This document shows positions 1 through 10,269 of a stretch of 64,000 nt of DNA, piece after piece (within the stretch, counting starts at the first letter, position 1; each line of letters begins with the position of its first letter). Location: assembly GCA_030762935.1 (NCBI GenBank), contig CM060893.1:8352001-8416000 (forward strand), given 5' to 3'. The stretch is from Hymenopus coronatus (taxonomy: Eukaryota; Arthropoda; Insecta; Mantodea; Hymenopodidae). The position numbers and the translations under genes are program-made. A model generated the notes under the pieces. It ran no database searches and was not told the origin of the DNA. It worked only from the letters and a program-made list of their open reading frames with translations.

Positions 1-342
1 GAATGGGCAACAATTGTTGTGGTACTTGATACAAAGCTATTTATTGTGTGTCCCATGCTGAATCAGCCATAATATACAGTTAATAACATTCTGTCCATTC
101 ATATTAATAAAGGTGAATTTTCCCACACTTCTACATGTTTATCGTGCAGTATATCTACAGTCCGTATACCCCTGTACTAAATTTAAAATTATGTGAGTAA
201 ATATGTTTTTTTTTTTGAGGGTGGTATATATTCATATTATTCTCCTGTCAGATACCCATTGTTGACAACTTCGATTGTTGCCGCTTTTATGAATGAAATC
301 AGTTGATGCCAAGATATTGAGAAAGAATTAGAGATTACACTA
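1..342. other. AT-rich intergenic or intronic sequence
   Basis: I see no coding region, tRNA-like head or terminal repeat here, only a short T run near 206-215. It probably belongs to an upstream intron of the plus-strand CSPP1-like gene, because the first exon seen at 2551 opens in mid-protein. Confidence 0.4.
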
Positions 343-579
343 GTGTCTGCTGTGTGTCAAATAAATGAAAAATGTCATAGACGATTTCGTTGCACTGTTA
401 GTGAAAGCACCAACAAAGAAGATGTTCGTGACGCGACGAGAAGTGCAAGACCATCCACCAGACTTGGACTTTGTGCTGACATGGAAAAATCTATCCAACA
501 ATCTCCTGTTAAATCCTTAAGGAAACGTGCTGCAGAGATAGGGCTACCGGAATCAACCTTGAGGAAACACATTAATTGA
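343..579 (+). pseudogene. Transposase N-terminal fragment (DUF4817/helix-turn-helix type)
   Basis: This 78-residue open stretch contains an Arg/Ser-rich linker (DATRSARPSTR) followed by a helix-turn-helix-like segment (QQSPVKSLRKRAAEIGLPES, then TLRKHI). This resembles the DNA-binding N terminus of the insect transposases annotated with DUF4817, whose 'xSPxKSxRxxxxxxGxxxSTxxxxx' pattern is common in arthropod genomes. The catalytic DDE part is absent and no terminal repeats are visible, so it is a fragment. A longer minus-strand relative with the catalytic C terminus lies at 43840-45372. The assignment rests on pattern recognition only. Confidence 0.5.
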
Positions 580-893
580 AAGCACTTGCAAATATTGTTG
601 CATCTTGTGATTCAGAACTCGTCCCATTCCTTAAAAAAGTTTTATACTTTCACATAATTCGTTTGTAGAAAGATGATTTTCAGTAAGAAAGAATGCTTGC
701 TTAAAAATCTGATGTGTTCACAAAATTTTCTCTAGCTGTTCCAAATACAAACTTTTCTTACAAAAGATTACTCTTTTATCTACATAATGCTAATTGAAAT
801 AAGCATTAGCAGAATTGGTCTTATTTGATTCATTGGAAGTAGAAGGGAAATAGGGGAATACAGTACACTAATGCTGTAGTCAACTTTTAAAAG

Positions 894-1003
894 CTAATAT
901 TAATATAAAATAATAGTTGCAAAAAATCTTCACTTATCTTTATTATTTTGTATTAATATTTGTGTTATTACTTCACTGTTACTAGCTTCTTTTTACATTT
1001 ATA
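894..1003 (+). mobile_element. Miniature PLE-end insertion with 9-bp target duplication
   Basis: The fragment is flanked by TTTTAAAAG at 885-893 and 1004-1012 and interrupts an R850 copy. Its left part matches the left end of the palindromic PLE at 54193, and its right part (a TTATTACTTCACTGTTAC-type tail, then CTTCTTTTTACATTTATA) matches that element's right end. It therefore looks like the two ends of that element joined with the whole middle missing. Confidence 0.6.
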
Positions 1004-1530
1004 TTTTAAAAGTTAGTCGCAATGTGAAACAATTGAGATTAGGTTGGCTTTACATCGTCCTGTTTGAGAAAAGTTGATTAGTTTAAAATGGAAACCAATA
1101 ATTGAATATCTCGAAAACAGTGAACTCTACAAGAAAAATGTATTTGACAAAAATTATGTGTTTTTACAAAATCTCTACTTTTTGTGCAGAAAATGTTTGT
1201 GTTTTACACTTGAACCATTCTGCAAAACTGATCCAGAATAAAGAGGTCTTCAGAGGCTATTCCCTTAAAATTCAAAATATACATTTTATTTGCAATGTGA
1301 CTATCTGTAATATATCGTATTTTAATCAAAATCATAGTGATTTTTGAGAAAAAGAAAACTTTAAACAATTTTTCCATGTAAAGGGTAGTTTGCGGTAATG
1401 GGATTGTCTGGAAAAATTAAACATATATGTCAAGTTTAGTTTTTTTACATTATTTTTGTTTTTGAGCTATGCTGGACACACACACACATGCACACGCACT
1501 TCTAAATTTTGGATGGAATACAATACCTTT

Positions 1531-1797
1531 TCTAGCCCATCTGGGTAGTGTGGTGGTAGTGTGTCTGCCTCACATTCAACAGGTCACAAGTTCAAATCTC
1601 GCTTAGGGTGGGATAAGTTGAGGTGAGCTAAGGTTTTATTTGGGGGTTTTCACCTATTCTGAGAAGACGAACATCATGTAACTTTAAGCTCCATGGACCC
1701 CGTGATCATTTGAGTATCATTTTAACAATTTCATTAAATTCCGATATGACCAACCAGGTTAAAGGATGTTAAGCCACAAAAAATAATACTTCTCTAG
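1531..1797 (+). mobile_element. tRNA-derived SINE, family S2
   Basis: The head has a degenerate box A (GTGGTGGTAGTGTGTCTG) and a box B-like AAGTTCAAATCTCGC. The body reads 'ggttttcacctattctgagaagac ... agctccatggaccccg ... gatatgaccaaccaggttaaagga'. It is inserted in R850 copy 1; the flanks (tttctagcc / tctctagcc) look like an imperfect target duplication. Sister copies are at 9745, 27497 (minus) and 37258 (minus). Confidence 0.75.
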
Positions 1798-1858
1798 CCA
1801 CTATGTACACTGTACGTATGAGTTAGAGAAAGTAATAAAAAGATGTTAATATACATGG

Positions 1859-2497
1859 TTAACACATTGAAGCCCAGGTGGCCAAGAAACCCAGGGTTTA
1901 TACGCCTACTTGGAGTTATTATTTACAGTACATCAATCAAATCTGCTGAAAAGTATTGGAACAATCTAAAAGTATGGTATTCGAGGATTTCTCAACAAGT
2001 AAGAAAATAGTCATAACTTCCGTATTAATATTTTATTTTAAATTTGCAACAAATATCTAATAGAGTTTGAAAAAATCTGTGTAAAGCAGCTTACACTCCA
2101 TTCGAAAAACTCTCCCTTGGAATCAGAATTTTTCAGAGCTTCATTTGTATCTTGAATTTCAGCTTCAGTTCATGGAAATCGAGGAAAATGCAGATTTTTG
2201 ACATTTCAGAACACAAAATGTAACAAACAGATCACCACTTTCAAGAAAAATGGTGCAACTACCCGAGAGCAGCCAATATTACTCTCCTAAATTTCCTGAT
2301 AGTTGACTAAAGCGAGGACAAATGGTAGCACAAATCAGACAACTAAATGATAACAGATGCATGTTCTTTGCCACATAGCCCAAGGCCGAGTAAAGGTCGT
2401 GGAATTGCATGAAAAGCTTTAAATAGCTACCTGAACTATACTCAGGCATGGGCTGCATGGCCCGAGCTATATTTGGGCTTGGTCTTCAATGTGTTAA
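1859..2497. mobile_element. TTAA-flanked nonautonomous element (piggyBac-like MITE)
   Basis: It is bounded by TTAA at 1859-1862 and 2494-2497. The left end begins CACATTGAAG and the right end finishes with its exact reverse complement CTTCAATGTG; a further inverted CCCA/TGGG lies just inside. TTAA target duplication is the piggyBac hallmark. No transposase is left in the 630-bp interior. The right end lies 53 bp upstream of a CSPP1-like exon. Confidence 0.6.
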
Positions 2498-2550
2498 AGG
2501 AACCAAATTGCTGGTTTGATCTTAATAAAGTATGTCATCATTTGTTGCAG

Positions 2551-2799
2551 GAGTTGGTGTCACCAACTTCCATGGTGCGGTTTGGGGAGTATTCTCCTCT
2601 GAATCCTGGTATCCTGTCTCCAGGCAAGACGCTGCTCGGACTTGGGGACTGGGAGGAAAAGAGACGTCAGATTGTTGAGCGCAAGAAGAAGGAATACATG
2701 GAGCTGATGAGTCAGGCACGGCAGGAGGCTGCGCAGCAACCTCACTTCTGTACCACAGTGATGTTGAAACCCTCAGTTGCCACTCAAACTGATCTCACA
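2551..2799 (+). CDS. CSPP1: CSPP1-like gene, internal exon (first seen in window)
   Basis: The 83-codon exon runs from a TTTGTTGCAG acceptor to a GTATGT donor, phase 0 at both ends. It begins ELVSPTSMVRFGEYSP and contains LLGLGDWEEKRRQIVERKKK followed by EYMELMSQA. That pattern (Gly/Leu-rich, then EEKR..., then KKEYxxxM/L) resembles the repeated segments of vertebrate CSPP1, a microtubule-associated protein of centrosomes, spindle poles and cilia. The exon is more GC-rich than the surrounding intron and joins in frame to the exon at 6756. The frame is also open for 26 codons upstream, but the strong acceptor argues that those codons are intronic. No initiator exon is visible in the window. 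Confidence 0.75.
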
Positions 2800-2825
2800 G
2801 TATGTGTAACTCCAGTTTATACAAC

Positions 2826-2950
2826 CATCTCTGTAACAAATAAGCTTATTCTTTTATCTACTTCATGCTAAACAAGATTAGTAGGAACAGAAATGGTCTT
2901 CTCACTTGTTTTCTAATAAGTAAAAGGGAATACACTATTCTCAGTCCAGA
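2826..2950 (-). repeat. R850 end fragment
   Basis: 'taacaaataagcttattctt' followed by 'ctacttcatgctaa ... agaaatggtctt' matches the segment just inside the AAAAATCTGATG end of the R850 family. Only about 120 bp remains, lying directly behind a CSPP1-like exon. Confidence 0.55.
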
Positions 2951-3830
2951 CTTACTTCACCAGTAATGTAAACAAAAGCAATAGGTTGCAATGGCTATGA
3001 TTGGTTCTGAACGTTTTACTGCTTTTCTCCATCACAAAATGGTTCCTCTTAAATTGCCGAGCGAGTATAGGAATAATTGTAATATCCATTGTACACTGTT
3101 TCAGAGTTTTATAATTGTAAAAGTAATATGTTTATGTAACTTCTTTTGTTAATTATACATTTGTTGACGTTGCTACACATACTCTGTATTGTTCTGGCAA
3201 ATAAACAGTCTTATCTATCTAACGGGTCATCAAGAATGTCCTCCGCACCTTGCTGCTGGCCATCGTTCGATAAAAGGTTGGTATCCCTAGGTTAATTTCA
3301 TTCGATTCCGGCGGGATGTTATGATTATCGGCGGCTGCGAGCGCATGAGTTGTTTAGTTCCGACATGTGGAGACATTAATTACAGTGTTCGAAAATAAAT
3401 TAAAATTAGTGAATTTGTGTCTTCAAGAAAGTGGTAAACATTTTCAACATCTTCTTTAAACAGGTTAGTTGCATATTATTTTTCTACATTACCTTTCATG
3501 CATGAATATAGTGAACCTAACAGTTTTCTTAACCAGCAAAACATTTTCTCCATGCACTCGCACCAGACAGTGCTGCCACCAGAATTCCCGACTCTAGGGG
3601 AATCTTAGTTACATGGGAGCGACTTCTCGATGACCCGTTATCATATAACATTATGCAATGTTGTCCAAATAATATAATATGAATGATTAAGTAACAAAAT
3701 CTACTGATCATTTAATCATTATTTCTTTATTAACAGTGCCTATCTGTTGTGCAGTTTAACAGCTGATTGTAGTCAACAAGTGATGGCAGAAACATGAAAT
3801 ACCAATGTAGTTAAACACACGCAAGGAAAG
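2951..3830. other. Intronic sequence, nothing recognised
   Basis: No exon, SINE head or terminal repeat was recognised. The patch at about 3230-3400 and 3530-3630 is more GC-rich than its surroundings and may be an old element, but I cannot assign it. 'cgggtcatcaagaatgtc' (3223) and 'ctcgatgacccgttat' (3628) share the inverted 9-mer CGGGTCATC/GATGACCCG and may mark the ends of a small hairpin element. Confidence 0.3.
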
Positions 3831-3833
3831 AGT

Positions 3834-4288
3834 TTTTAGTTTTTAATTGGTAGTCGAATATACACACATGTGCTTCACAAAAACTTACTTTTACGCAGAA
3901 CTAGTTTCGCATGCATGTTACATGCATTGTCTACTGCTTTCGACTATCGGATACAACACGAGGATCCTTGATGTAAGACTGTCTTCCCTCTGGTGTTGGA
4001 TTGATGAACTTCATTAGCGGGTTCTCTTCAAAGGGACGATCAAAATTCATGAGGTGCGCTTCATGTTTTTTCATTAATTTTGATCGTCCCTTTGAAGAGA
4101 ACCCGCTAATGAAGTTCATCAATCCAACACCAGAGGGAAGACAGTCATACATCAAGGATCCTCGTGTTGTATCCGATAGTCGAAAGCAGTAGACAATGCA
4201 TGTAACACGCATGCGAAACTAGTTCTGCGTAAAAGTAAGTTTTTGTGAAGCACATGTGTGTATATTCGACTACCAATTAAAAACTAAT
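3834..4288. repeat. Near-perfect palindrome of a PLE 3' end
   Basis: Arms of about 215 bp (3834-4051 and 4075-4288) are almost perfect reverse complements around a short spacer (GCGCTTCATG region). Both arms can encode the C-terminal tail of a Penelope-like GIY-YIG endonuclease: LMNFDRPFEENPLMKFINP and then TPEGRQSYIKDPRVVSDSRK and a stop. The N(F)xxPxEENPLxKF pattern matches the tails at 53560 and 56090. The structure is two 5'-truncated PLE 3' ends joined head to head. Confidence 0.75.
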
Positions 4289-4599
4289 TGCTAGCTTCAC
4301 AGTGTACCACTTCCAGTATTCAAAATTATAAAGAGTTATTCCTAGTGCATATAATAGGTTTTGTGAAAATTTCCTTACTTTTTCAATAATGATAGAATTT
4401 ACTGGTGTTTCGGATAGTAGCATAAAGTGTACAAAACTTTTAAATTAGCCAAGCAGATTTTCAACAAGTAATAGCTGAAAATGCAGTGAATGTGTAACAC
4501 ATATTGTTCGGGAAGAGTAAACAAAGTAAAGTTTGGAAGGAATGGTGGACATTGTCGTTAGCCCACTATCAATCTCTGTGATGATTAAAACACCTTGAT

Positions 4600-5180
4600 T
4601 GCAATTTTGAAAATTTTGATTTTTTAAAAAATTGCTGTAAGGCTTTTGATTAAAATCTCATATAATTAAGATATTTACATGAAAAATAAAATGTATATCT
4701 TGAATTTTCTGGGAATAGCCTCTAACAACCTCTTTATTCTGGATGGTTTTTTCTGAATTTTGAATTACTGGTAAACCATAAGAGATAGACAAAAATTTGT
4801 TACACAAAAAAATGTAGATCTCCTTAAAAGATATAATTTATGTTATATACATTTTTTTGTGCAGTTAACCCTTTTTAGATATTCCTTGTTACTTGTTTCA
4901 GTTTTAAAATACTTGAACTTTTCTCGTACAGGAACTTGACAACTCCAAGTCATGCAAAGAAACTGGTTTCAAACCCATAACAATCAAATTTTAAAACATT
5001 TAACTCTCAGTTTAGCCTAGTGTATTCCCTTATTTCCCTTCTTATAAGGAACTAAGTAATAAGACCATTCCTGCTTATGTATAGCTTTATTATCATGAAG
5101 AAGATAGAATAAACTTTTTAACAATAATTTGTTACAAAGATTTAGAGAAGGTCATATGAATGGAACACATCAGATTTTTT
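4600..5180 (+). repeat. R850 partial copy
   Basis: It holds the inner and AAAAATC-side end of the family: 'aaaatgtatatcttgaattt' + 'tctgggaatagcctct' near 4690-4720, and 'gaatggaacacatcagattt' at 5158-5177. The end with the 14-bp palindrome and the microsatellite is missing. Confidence 0.65.
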
Positions 5181-5394
5181 TAAAATAGTGAAGCTAAGGT
5201 GTTATACCAGTTGTTTTCTTGACAAATCCAGATTTATGGAAATAAAATTTTTTTGTATTTGCATACTTTAAATTTAATTAAATATACATGCTTTATTTAT
5301 TTATATTAAGCTAATAAATGATAGGACGAGCATTTGGTCTAAACTCCTAGCTCAGCATACCTACCCACATAATTACATCTATGATACATGCAGT

Positions 5395-6694
5395 ATACTG
5401 TATTTATCTGAACACAAGACAACCTTGAATGCAAGACGACCCCCATTTTTCAGAATTTAATTTTGGAATTTAGCATATCATCTACATAAGACATGTTTAA
5501 AAGACATACATATATAAAAAGAATTTCTGAATTAAATTTGAAGGTACTTTGTACAAACTAATGGACACTTACGCTGATTAAGTCCCTCTTTATTTTCTGT
5601 ACCTAATTTGCATTTGCACAGAAGTTCACATTTTGAGCAGTTGCCGGAGAGGAGAGTATGGAAAAGTACAGTATGGGTGCGATGGCTCAACATGGTAGCG
5701 TAACTGTAATGACAATCATGGATGTGATTTTTGTATTTAGATAACATACTTAATATATGAAATCGTAAATGTTTTTTACCTAAAAATAAAAAAAAATGTA
5801 AATGGTGTGTTATTTATGGACGCTCTTTTAACTGCTGTGGTTCTCAGCATCCCATTCTAAATTGGGCGTTAAAGACGGCTTAATTTTGCTCAGAGGCCTC
5901 TCTATCCGGCTTGAGGTTCTTTTACATGTTGTAAATCTAAGATATGGGACCCACGGCTTTACTTCCCTTCTGAAGGAAGCCATGCTAAGGATTTTTACAC
6001 CCAAAAAAATGCATCATCCTCCTCCGGGTTTGAACCCGCGACCTTGGGTATATGAAGTTAGCATGGTAACCATTACACCACGGAGGGTGACTGTTTTTTA
6101 CCTAATTTGAATTCACACATAAATTGACTTTGCGAGCAGGCAAGACGGAGAAGGGAGAACAAACTGTACAGTATATTCTATGATAAAAGGCGACAGTGGC
6201 AGCATAGCTGTAACAATGATTATTTATGGATGCTTTTTTCTGTTAAGACACACTTAATATATCTTAAAACGGTTTACCTAGTTTGAATTTGCACGTAAAT
6301 TCACATTGTGATATAAGTGCAGCCCGAGGAGCGGAAATGCGCCAATAACCTCTCTCTTTCTGCCTGACTGTTGATTTACAATACATTATGTGCAAACCAC
6401 CGATATGAAAGGAAGTCCTGTAATTTTATTTTAGTCTCGGAAAATAATCTTTTTCCAATGAGAATGGCCATAAGCTCATTAACAGCTAATTTTCGGCTCC
6501 AAATGAAATGCTCAAAATCTACCGCATATATCGCAAACTTGGCAGACTTCGCTGCTGCCATACCTGCAAAGTTTAAAACTACTTCTCTGTATCGCATTCG
6601 GAAAACGTATATTGCGAATGCAAGACGACCCCTAGTTCTGAACATTAATATTTTGTGAAAAAAACACTGTCTTGTATTCGGATAAATACGGTAT
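5395..6694. mobile_element. 1.3-kb element with about 27-bp terminal inverted repeats
   Basis: The left end (ATACTGTATTTATCTGAACA + CAAGACA) is an imperfect inverted copy of the right end (TGTCTTG + TATTCGGATAAATACGGTAT). Near both ends a 'gaatgcaagacgacccc' motif recurs (5430 and 6616). No transposase is evident, so it is a nonautonomous DNA transposon of unknown superfamily. SINE S1 is nested inside at 5800-6092. A related left end may lie at 9370-9430. It sits within the intron between the first two CSPP1-like exons. Confidence 0.6.
5800..6092 (-). mobile_element. tRNA-derived SINE, family S1
   Basis: On the minus strand the head reads CCGTGGTGTAATGGTTACCA, with box B GGGTTCAAACCCGG. The body follows as ATGCATTTTTTTGGGTG, TAAAAATCCTTAGCATGGC and a 'ccataaataacacacca' tail. 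It is nested in the TIR element at 5395-6694. This is one of the more complete S1 copies. Confidence 0.8.
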
Positions 6695-6755
6695 TTACAT
6701 CTACACACAATATACATGTTTATGTTTTGTCACACTCTGTGTTTCTCTGTTTCAG

Positions 6756-7025
6756 ATTACTGGCTACACAGCTGATGTCCTTACGCCACCAGGTTCTTCA
6801 GGACCTTCACCTGTTAACCCTCCTTCCAGTCACAGTTATTTAAATGTTACAACTGCCACACAGACAACTAGGGCAAATGTGCAGCGTTTATCTGATATAA
6901 AACTTCCTGAACGATCTTCATCTCCGTTTCTGACTCTCAGTCCCAGAGAACGTAAAGTGGCAGAGACGTATAGTCCCAGCTTCCTTGCCAACCAGAATGT
7001 GCTTGATGGATTTACATCTCCACAG
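6756..7025 (+). CDS. CSPP1: CSPP1-like gene, internal exon 2
   Basis: The 90-codon exon starts after a CTGTTTCAG acceptor and ends at CCACAG|GTAGAG, phase 0 at both ends. It encodes a Ser/Pro/Thr-rich linker (ITGYTADVLTPPGSSGPSPV ... LPERSSSPFLTLSPRERKVA ... LDGFTSPQ) with several SP and TP dipeptides, probably disordered and possibly phosphorylated. It carries no catalytic motif. It connects the EKRR-rich block of the previous exon to the strongly helical exon at 8989. The assignment to CSPP1 rests mainly on the neighbouring exons, because linkers of this type evolve fast. Confidence 0.7.
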
Positions 7026-7074
7026 GTAGAGTGCAGGTCTGTCTTAATTATTCTATATAGTGAACCACTTGAAT

Positions 7075-7338
7075 AAGTGGCTAACTTCATATACCCAAGG
7101 TCGTGGGTTCAAACCCAGCGAAGGACGATGGATTTTTTTGTGTAAAAATCTTAGCATGGCTTCCTTCGGAAGGGAAGTAAAGTCGTTGGTACCGTGTCGT
7201 AGATTTACAGCACGTAAAAGAACCTCAAGCCTGACAGGGGGGCTCTGAACAAAATTAAACGGCCTTTAACACCCATTTAGAATGGGACGCTGAGAACCAC
7301 AGTAGTTAAAGAATGTCCATAAATAACACGCCAATGTA
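7075..7338 (+). mobile_element. tRNA-derived SINE, family S1
   Basis: Box A is eroded, but 'ttcatatacccaaggtcgtg' + 'ggttcaaaccc' (box B) and the diagnostic body (taaaaatcttagcatggctt ... gtaaagtcgttggtaccgtg ... ataaataacacgcca) are clear. It begins only about 50 bp after a CSPP1-like splice donor. Confidence 0.7.
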
Positions 7339-7830
7339 CAGATTACTGTTATCTATTCAGTCTTTAGTTGATCTTGCCAAAACAAAACCCAGGCATGCAC
7401 TGTTATAGTGTAGCCTTCAGCCATTTGCACCAGAAGTGTAGTCATACTTTCACCACATACACACAGCATATTATCATATAAAACAAACAGTCTTTATTCT
7501 GACAACTTAAATAGTGACTAAAATATTCTGTTACATATAATGGTAATAATATTTATAGTCATAACAAAATAAATGTGTGCTTATGTAATAATTAAGTCTA
7601 AAAACACAGCAAAGTAAAAATAACATGCATTTGATAACTTAAATTTATTCGCTTCTCTGGAAGTGACTCTGCTCCCTCCAAATCAGAATTGTCAACTAAG
7701 GTTGATAACCAGGTTATGAAACGGTGTCACTTAAACTATCCATCTCCCAAAACAATGCTTCTTCTTTTGTTACATTTAGCACTATCAACCGTGGCAGCCC
7801 ATTTTTTAAAAAAAAATTTGCTCTAATATG
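7339..7830. other. Intronic sequence, nothing recognised
   Basis: AT-rich sequence without a recognisable exon, SINE head or terminal repeat. Confidence 0.3.
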
Positions 7831-7834
7831 TGAA

Positions 7835-8134
7835 TTATATTTTTAACAAAATCATCACGTTTTCACACTCTCTTTTTTTCCTGAGTGAAATGACTTCTCC
7901 AATTTCAGATTTTTCTTTGCGAGCACTGTTTATACTTGTAGCCGAAACATTGGAGAACTCGGAAGCTAATTTCACCACTTCTTTTACGGAAAGTGTTGAA
8001 TATTTCTCACAAAATTCAACACTGGTTTTTTCACCACTAACCAATAGTTTACCAGCTTTATGCTTTATGTGACTTGACAAAGATGTAAGAAGAAATTCAT
8101 GGCAACCGTCCTCCATGATTCTAAACAGCAACAA
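7835..8134 (-). pseudogene. Possible transposase DNA-binding fragment
   Basis: A 99-residue minus-strand frame has a helix-turn-helix-like segment (YSTLSVKEVVKLASEFSNVS + ATSINSARKEK) followed by a basic stretch (SLRKKRE). Comparable segments occur near the N terminus of some IS630/Tc1-like transposases, but I cannot name the family. A diverged 120-bp relative (ctcagaagctatttgaccac ...) interrupts the PLE at about 10087-10205, which supports a mobile origin. No catalytic residues or terminal repeats are seen. Confidence 0.3.
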
Positions 8135-8264
8135 CCAGCCACCATTACTGTGTAAACAATATTGTGACTCGTACGAATAGCATGTTGAGACTTGTGGCTC
8201 TGTTTAATGTTACAAATCAGCATATTTGTATAGATTATACCATTTAAGAATTTAATTTAGATTG

Positions 8265-8386
8265 TTAGTATGTGATTACATTCTTGTGTGCATTGCTACT
8301 GTGTTGTACTGTGGTGCACTGGCCCTTAGTATGTGATTACATTCTTGTGTGCATTGCTACTGTGTTGTACTGTGGTGCACTGGCCC
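8265..8386 (+). repeat. Tandem duplication, 61-bp unit x2
   Basis: TTAGTATGTGATTACATTCT through GTGGTGCACTGGCCC is repeated back to back with no visible difference, indicating a recent duplication or an assembly artefact. It is intronic. Confidence 0.85.
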
Positions 8387-8711
8387 TTTGGGTCCGTTTT
8401 GGTGTGATTCAACCTAAGAGTGAATAGAAAATAGCTATTAACTGAAAAAAGCTAAATTTAAACTCCAGTGACAAATTAATTTATTATACTTACTTCCCTG
8501 TTCTTATGAAATTATTGTACTATCTTTCACAATAGTAAATACCCACTTTCTATTTAACCATGCGATGGGTTGCCAAATTATTAGGCATCCCTGTATAGGT
8601 GGTATGAGAGTGAAATTTGCCATTTGGTTCCCTTCCCTTCGATGGCATGGCAGCCATCTGCTCACCTCACAATTTTGGAAACCAATATTTGAGCAAACTG
8701 TTTGAGATTCT

Positions 8712-8925
8712 TAGGAACCAGGAAGCGACAAAGAGCTAAGTACATACATACACACATGCTCGCATGCACACATTTTTCTAAAAATGCTTTTTTTTTATTT
8801 CGGATTCAGGGGGTATTAAAATATATATTTCTGATGAATCTTGGTGACAAATTTTTGGGTGCAATACAATACCTTCTCTATGCACTAAGTATATAGTATG
8901 TATAGAGAAACTAAAAAGATAGTAA
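8712..8925 (-). repeat. R850 partial copy (palindrome end)
   Basis: This holds only the end with the microsatellite and palindrome: 'acatacatacacacatgc', a 'ggattcaggggg' block, 'aatacaataccttctctatg', and TATAGAGAAACTAAAAA at the edge. It stops about 60 bp upstream of a CSPP1-like exon. Confidence 0.65.
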
Positions 8926-8988
8926 AAATACTACTGCAACCACCTTGTACTAAGCTAGAAAGATGACTTAGAATTTTTCTATCATTAG

Positions 8989-9209
8989 GAAGAAGAACAC
9001 CTCTCAGAAATAGCAAGGCGCAGACGTGAAGCATACCAGGAAGAATTAAAAAAGCAAATAGAAGAAAAGCGGCGAATTGAGGCTCAACGCCAGGAGCAAG
9101 AGAGGAGAGAGGAAGAAGCCATAGCTCGTCGAGCTGAACAGCAACGGGAAAGAATGAGGCAGGAATATGAAATGGAGGAAGCTCGACGCAGGGAGCTCAA
9201 AATAAAAAG
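8989..9209 (+). CDS. CSPP1: CSPP1-like gene, coiled-coil exon
   Basis: The exon starts after an ATCATTAG acceptor and ends AAAAG|GTGACT. It holds 73 codons plus two bases, so the last Arg codon is split with the exon at 12511. Nearly the whole exon is charged alpha-helix: EEEHLSEIARRRREAYQEEL, KKQIEEKRRIEAQRQEQERR, EEEAIARRAEQQRERMRQEY, EMEEARRRELKIKR. The YQEELKKQIEEKRR core is typical of CSPP1 and related centrosomal or ciliary coiled-coil proteins (CCDC66 is an alternative). Heptad spacing is approximate, as in single-alpha-helix or coiled-coil segments. The role in microtubule or centrosome association is inferred from the family. Confidence 0.8.
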
Positions 9210-9744
9210 GTGACTATTATGCATTTTCTTTTAGAAACATAATTATTTTTGGTAAACTTGAGTAATAAGTAGGTGGACTGTGAAACTATTGCTTCAAAAT
9301 CAACAATAAAAACTACAAAGAACAGCAAATATCAGTAGAAATTAACAAAGAACAAACAACTTTAATGTATGCCATTCCATATTTATGCAAATTCAAGACA
9401 ACTTCAGATGCAAGATAACTTCCATTCCTTTGTAGCCATGCACTGCCTGTTCCCCTTTCTGAAAAACCCCTTCCTCATAGGCAGACAGGATACTACTAAT
9501 AAAAAAAAATATCAAACATCTGAATTAAATCAGGCCAGGATCGAGCTGAGGAAGGTTCGCTACTTGTACTTGAGTGGGAAGTCTTTAGTTAGTTGTAATT
9601 AATAATCCTTTAAAACATTAGAAGATACAGAATGAGTAATAATACTCGTGAAAAATATCAAGTGCAACAGCAATCAATAACTGAAAAATTAATATTGTAA
9701 TCTTAAATAAATTATGTTTGGTATGAATAACAACTATAATAAAG

Positions 9745-9972
9745 CCCGCCTGGGTGGTGTGGTGGTAGCGTGTCTGCTGCACATTCGAAAGGTCGCGAGT
9801 TCGAATCTCGCTTACGGTGAGTTACCCGGATAAGGCTTTTTGGGGTTTTCCCTTATCCTGAGAAGACAAATGTTGAGTAACTTTAAGCTCCATGGACCCC
9901 GAGATCATTATTTCACCAATTTCATTCATCGTCTGATATGATCAACCAGGTTAAAGGACATTAAACTAAAAA
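9745..9972 (+). mobile_element. tRNA-derived SINE, family S2
   Basis: The head (CCGCCTGGGTGGTGTGGTGG + TAGCG, box B CGAGTTCGAATCTCGC) and body (tttggggttttcccttatcc, agctccatggaccccgagat, tatgatcaaccaggttaaag) are well preserved. This is the cleanest S2 copy in the window. Confidence 0.8.
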
Positions 9973-10269
9973 GATTATCATGTATGTATCATCAGTGTCA
10001 TGTGCCAGAGCAGTAAAAGTGGGCGTTAAACACTACCAAAAAAAAAATGAGGCTTATGCAACCCAAAAAATCTGGACTGGCTGAACATTGGTGAACTCAG
10101 AAGCTATTTGACCACTTCTTTTATGGAAAGTGTTGAATAATTCTCACAAAACTTACAATAAATATTCAATACTAGTTTTTTCATCACTAACCAATGGTGA
10201 AATGTTTGAACTACTGGGAAAGAAGAGTAAAAGAAGCCTTAGCCATCTCATTTGAAGTAAATAACCTTA

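Larger units (their letters stand above)
703..1845 (-). repeat. R850 dispersed repeat, copy 1 (interrupted twice)
   Basis: It starts with the family's AAAAATCTGATGTGTTC end and finishes at the 'agagaaagtaa' end near 1835. The interior shows the family landmarks: a TTCAGAGGCTATTCCC block near 1248-1263 and a CACACACACACATG microsatellite near 1480. Two later insertions split it: a 110-bp PLE-derived fragment at 894-1003 and a tRNA-derived SINE at about 1531-1797. Confidence 0.75.

Noticed and set aside
2473..2550. Start codon at 2473 for the CSPP1-like protein
   Set aside because: A strong splice acceptor at 2541-2550 and the end of a TTAA element at 2497 show these codons are intronic.
6376..6717. 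113-codon minus-strand frame
   Set aside because: It lies across the end of a TIR element and an overlapping plus frame is also open; no family resemblance.
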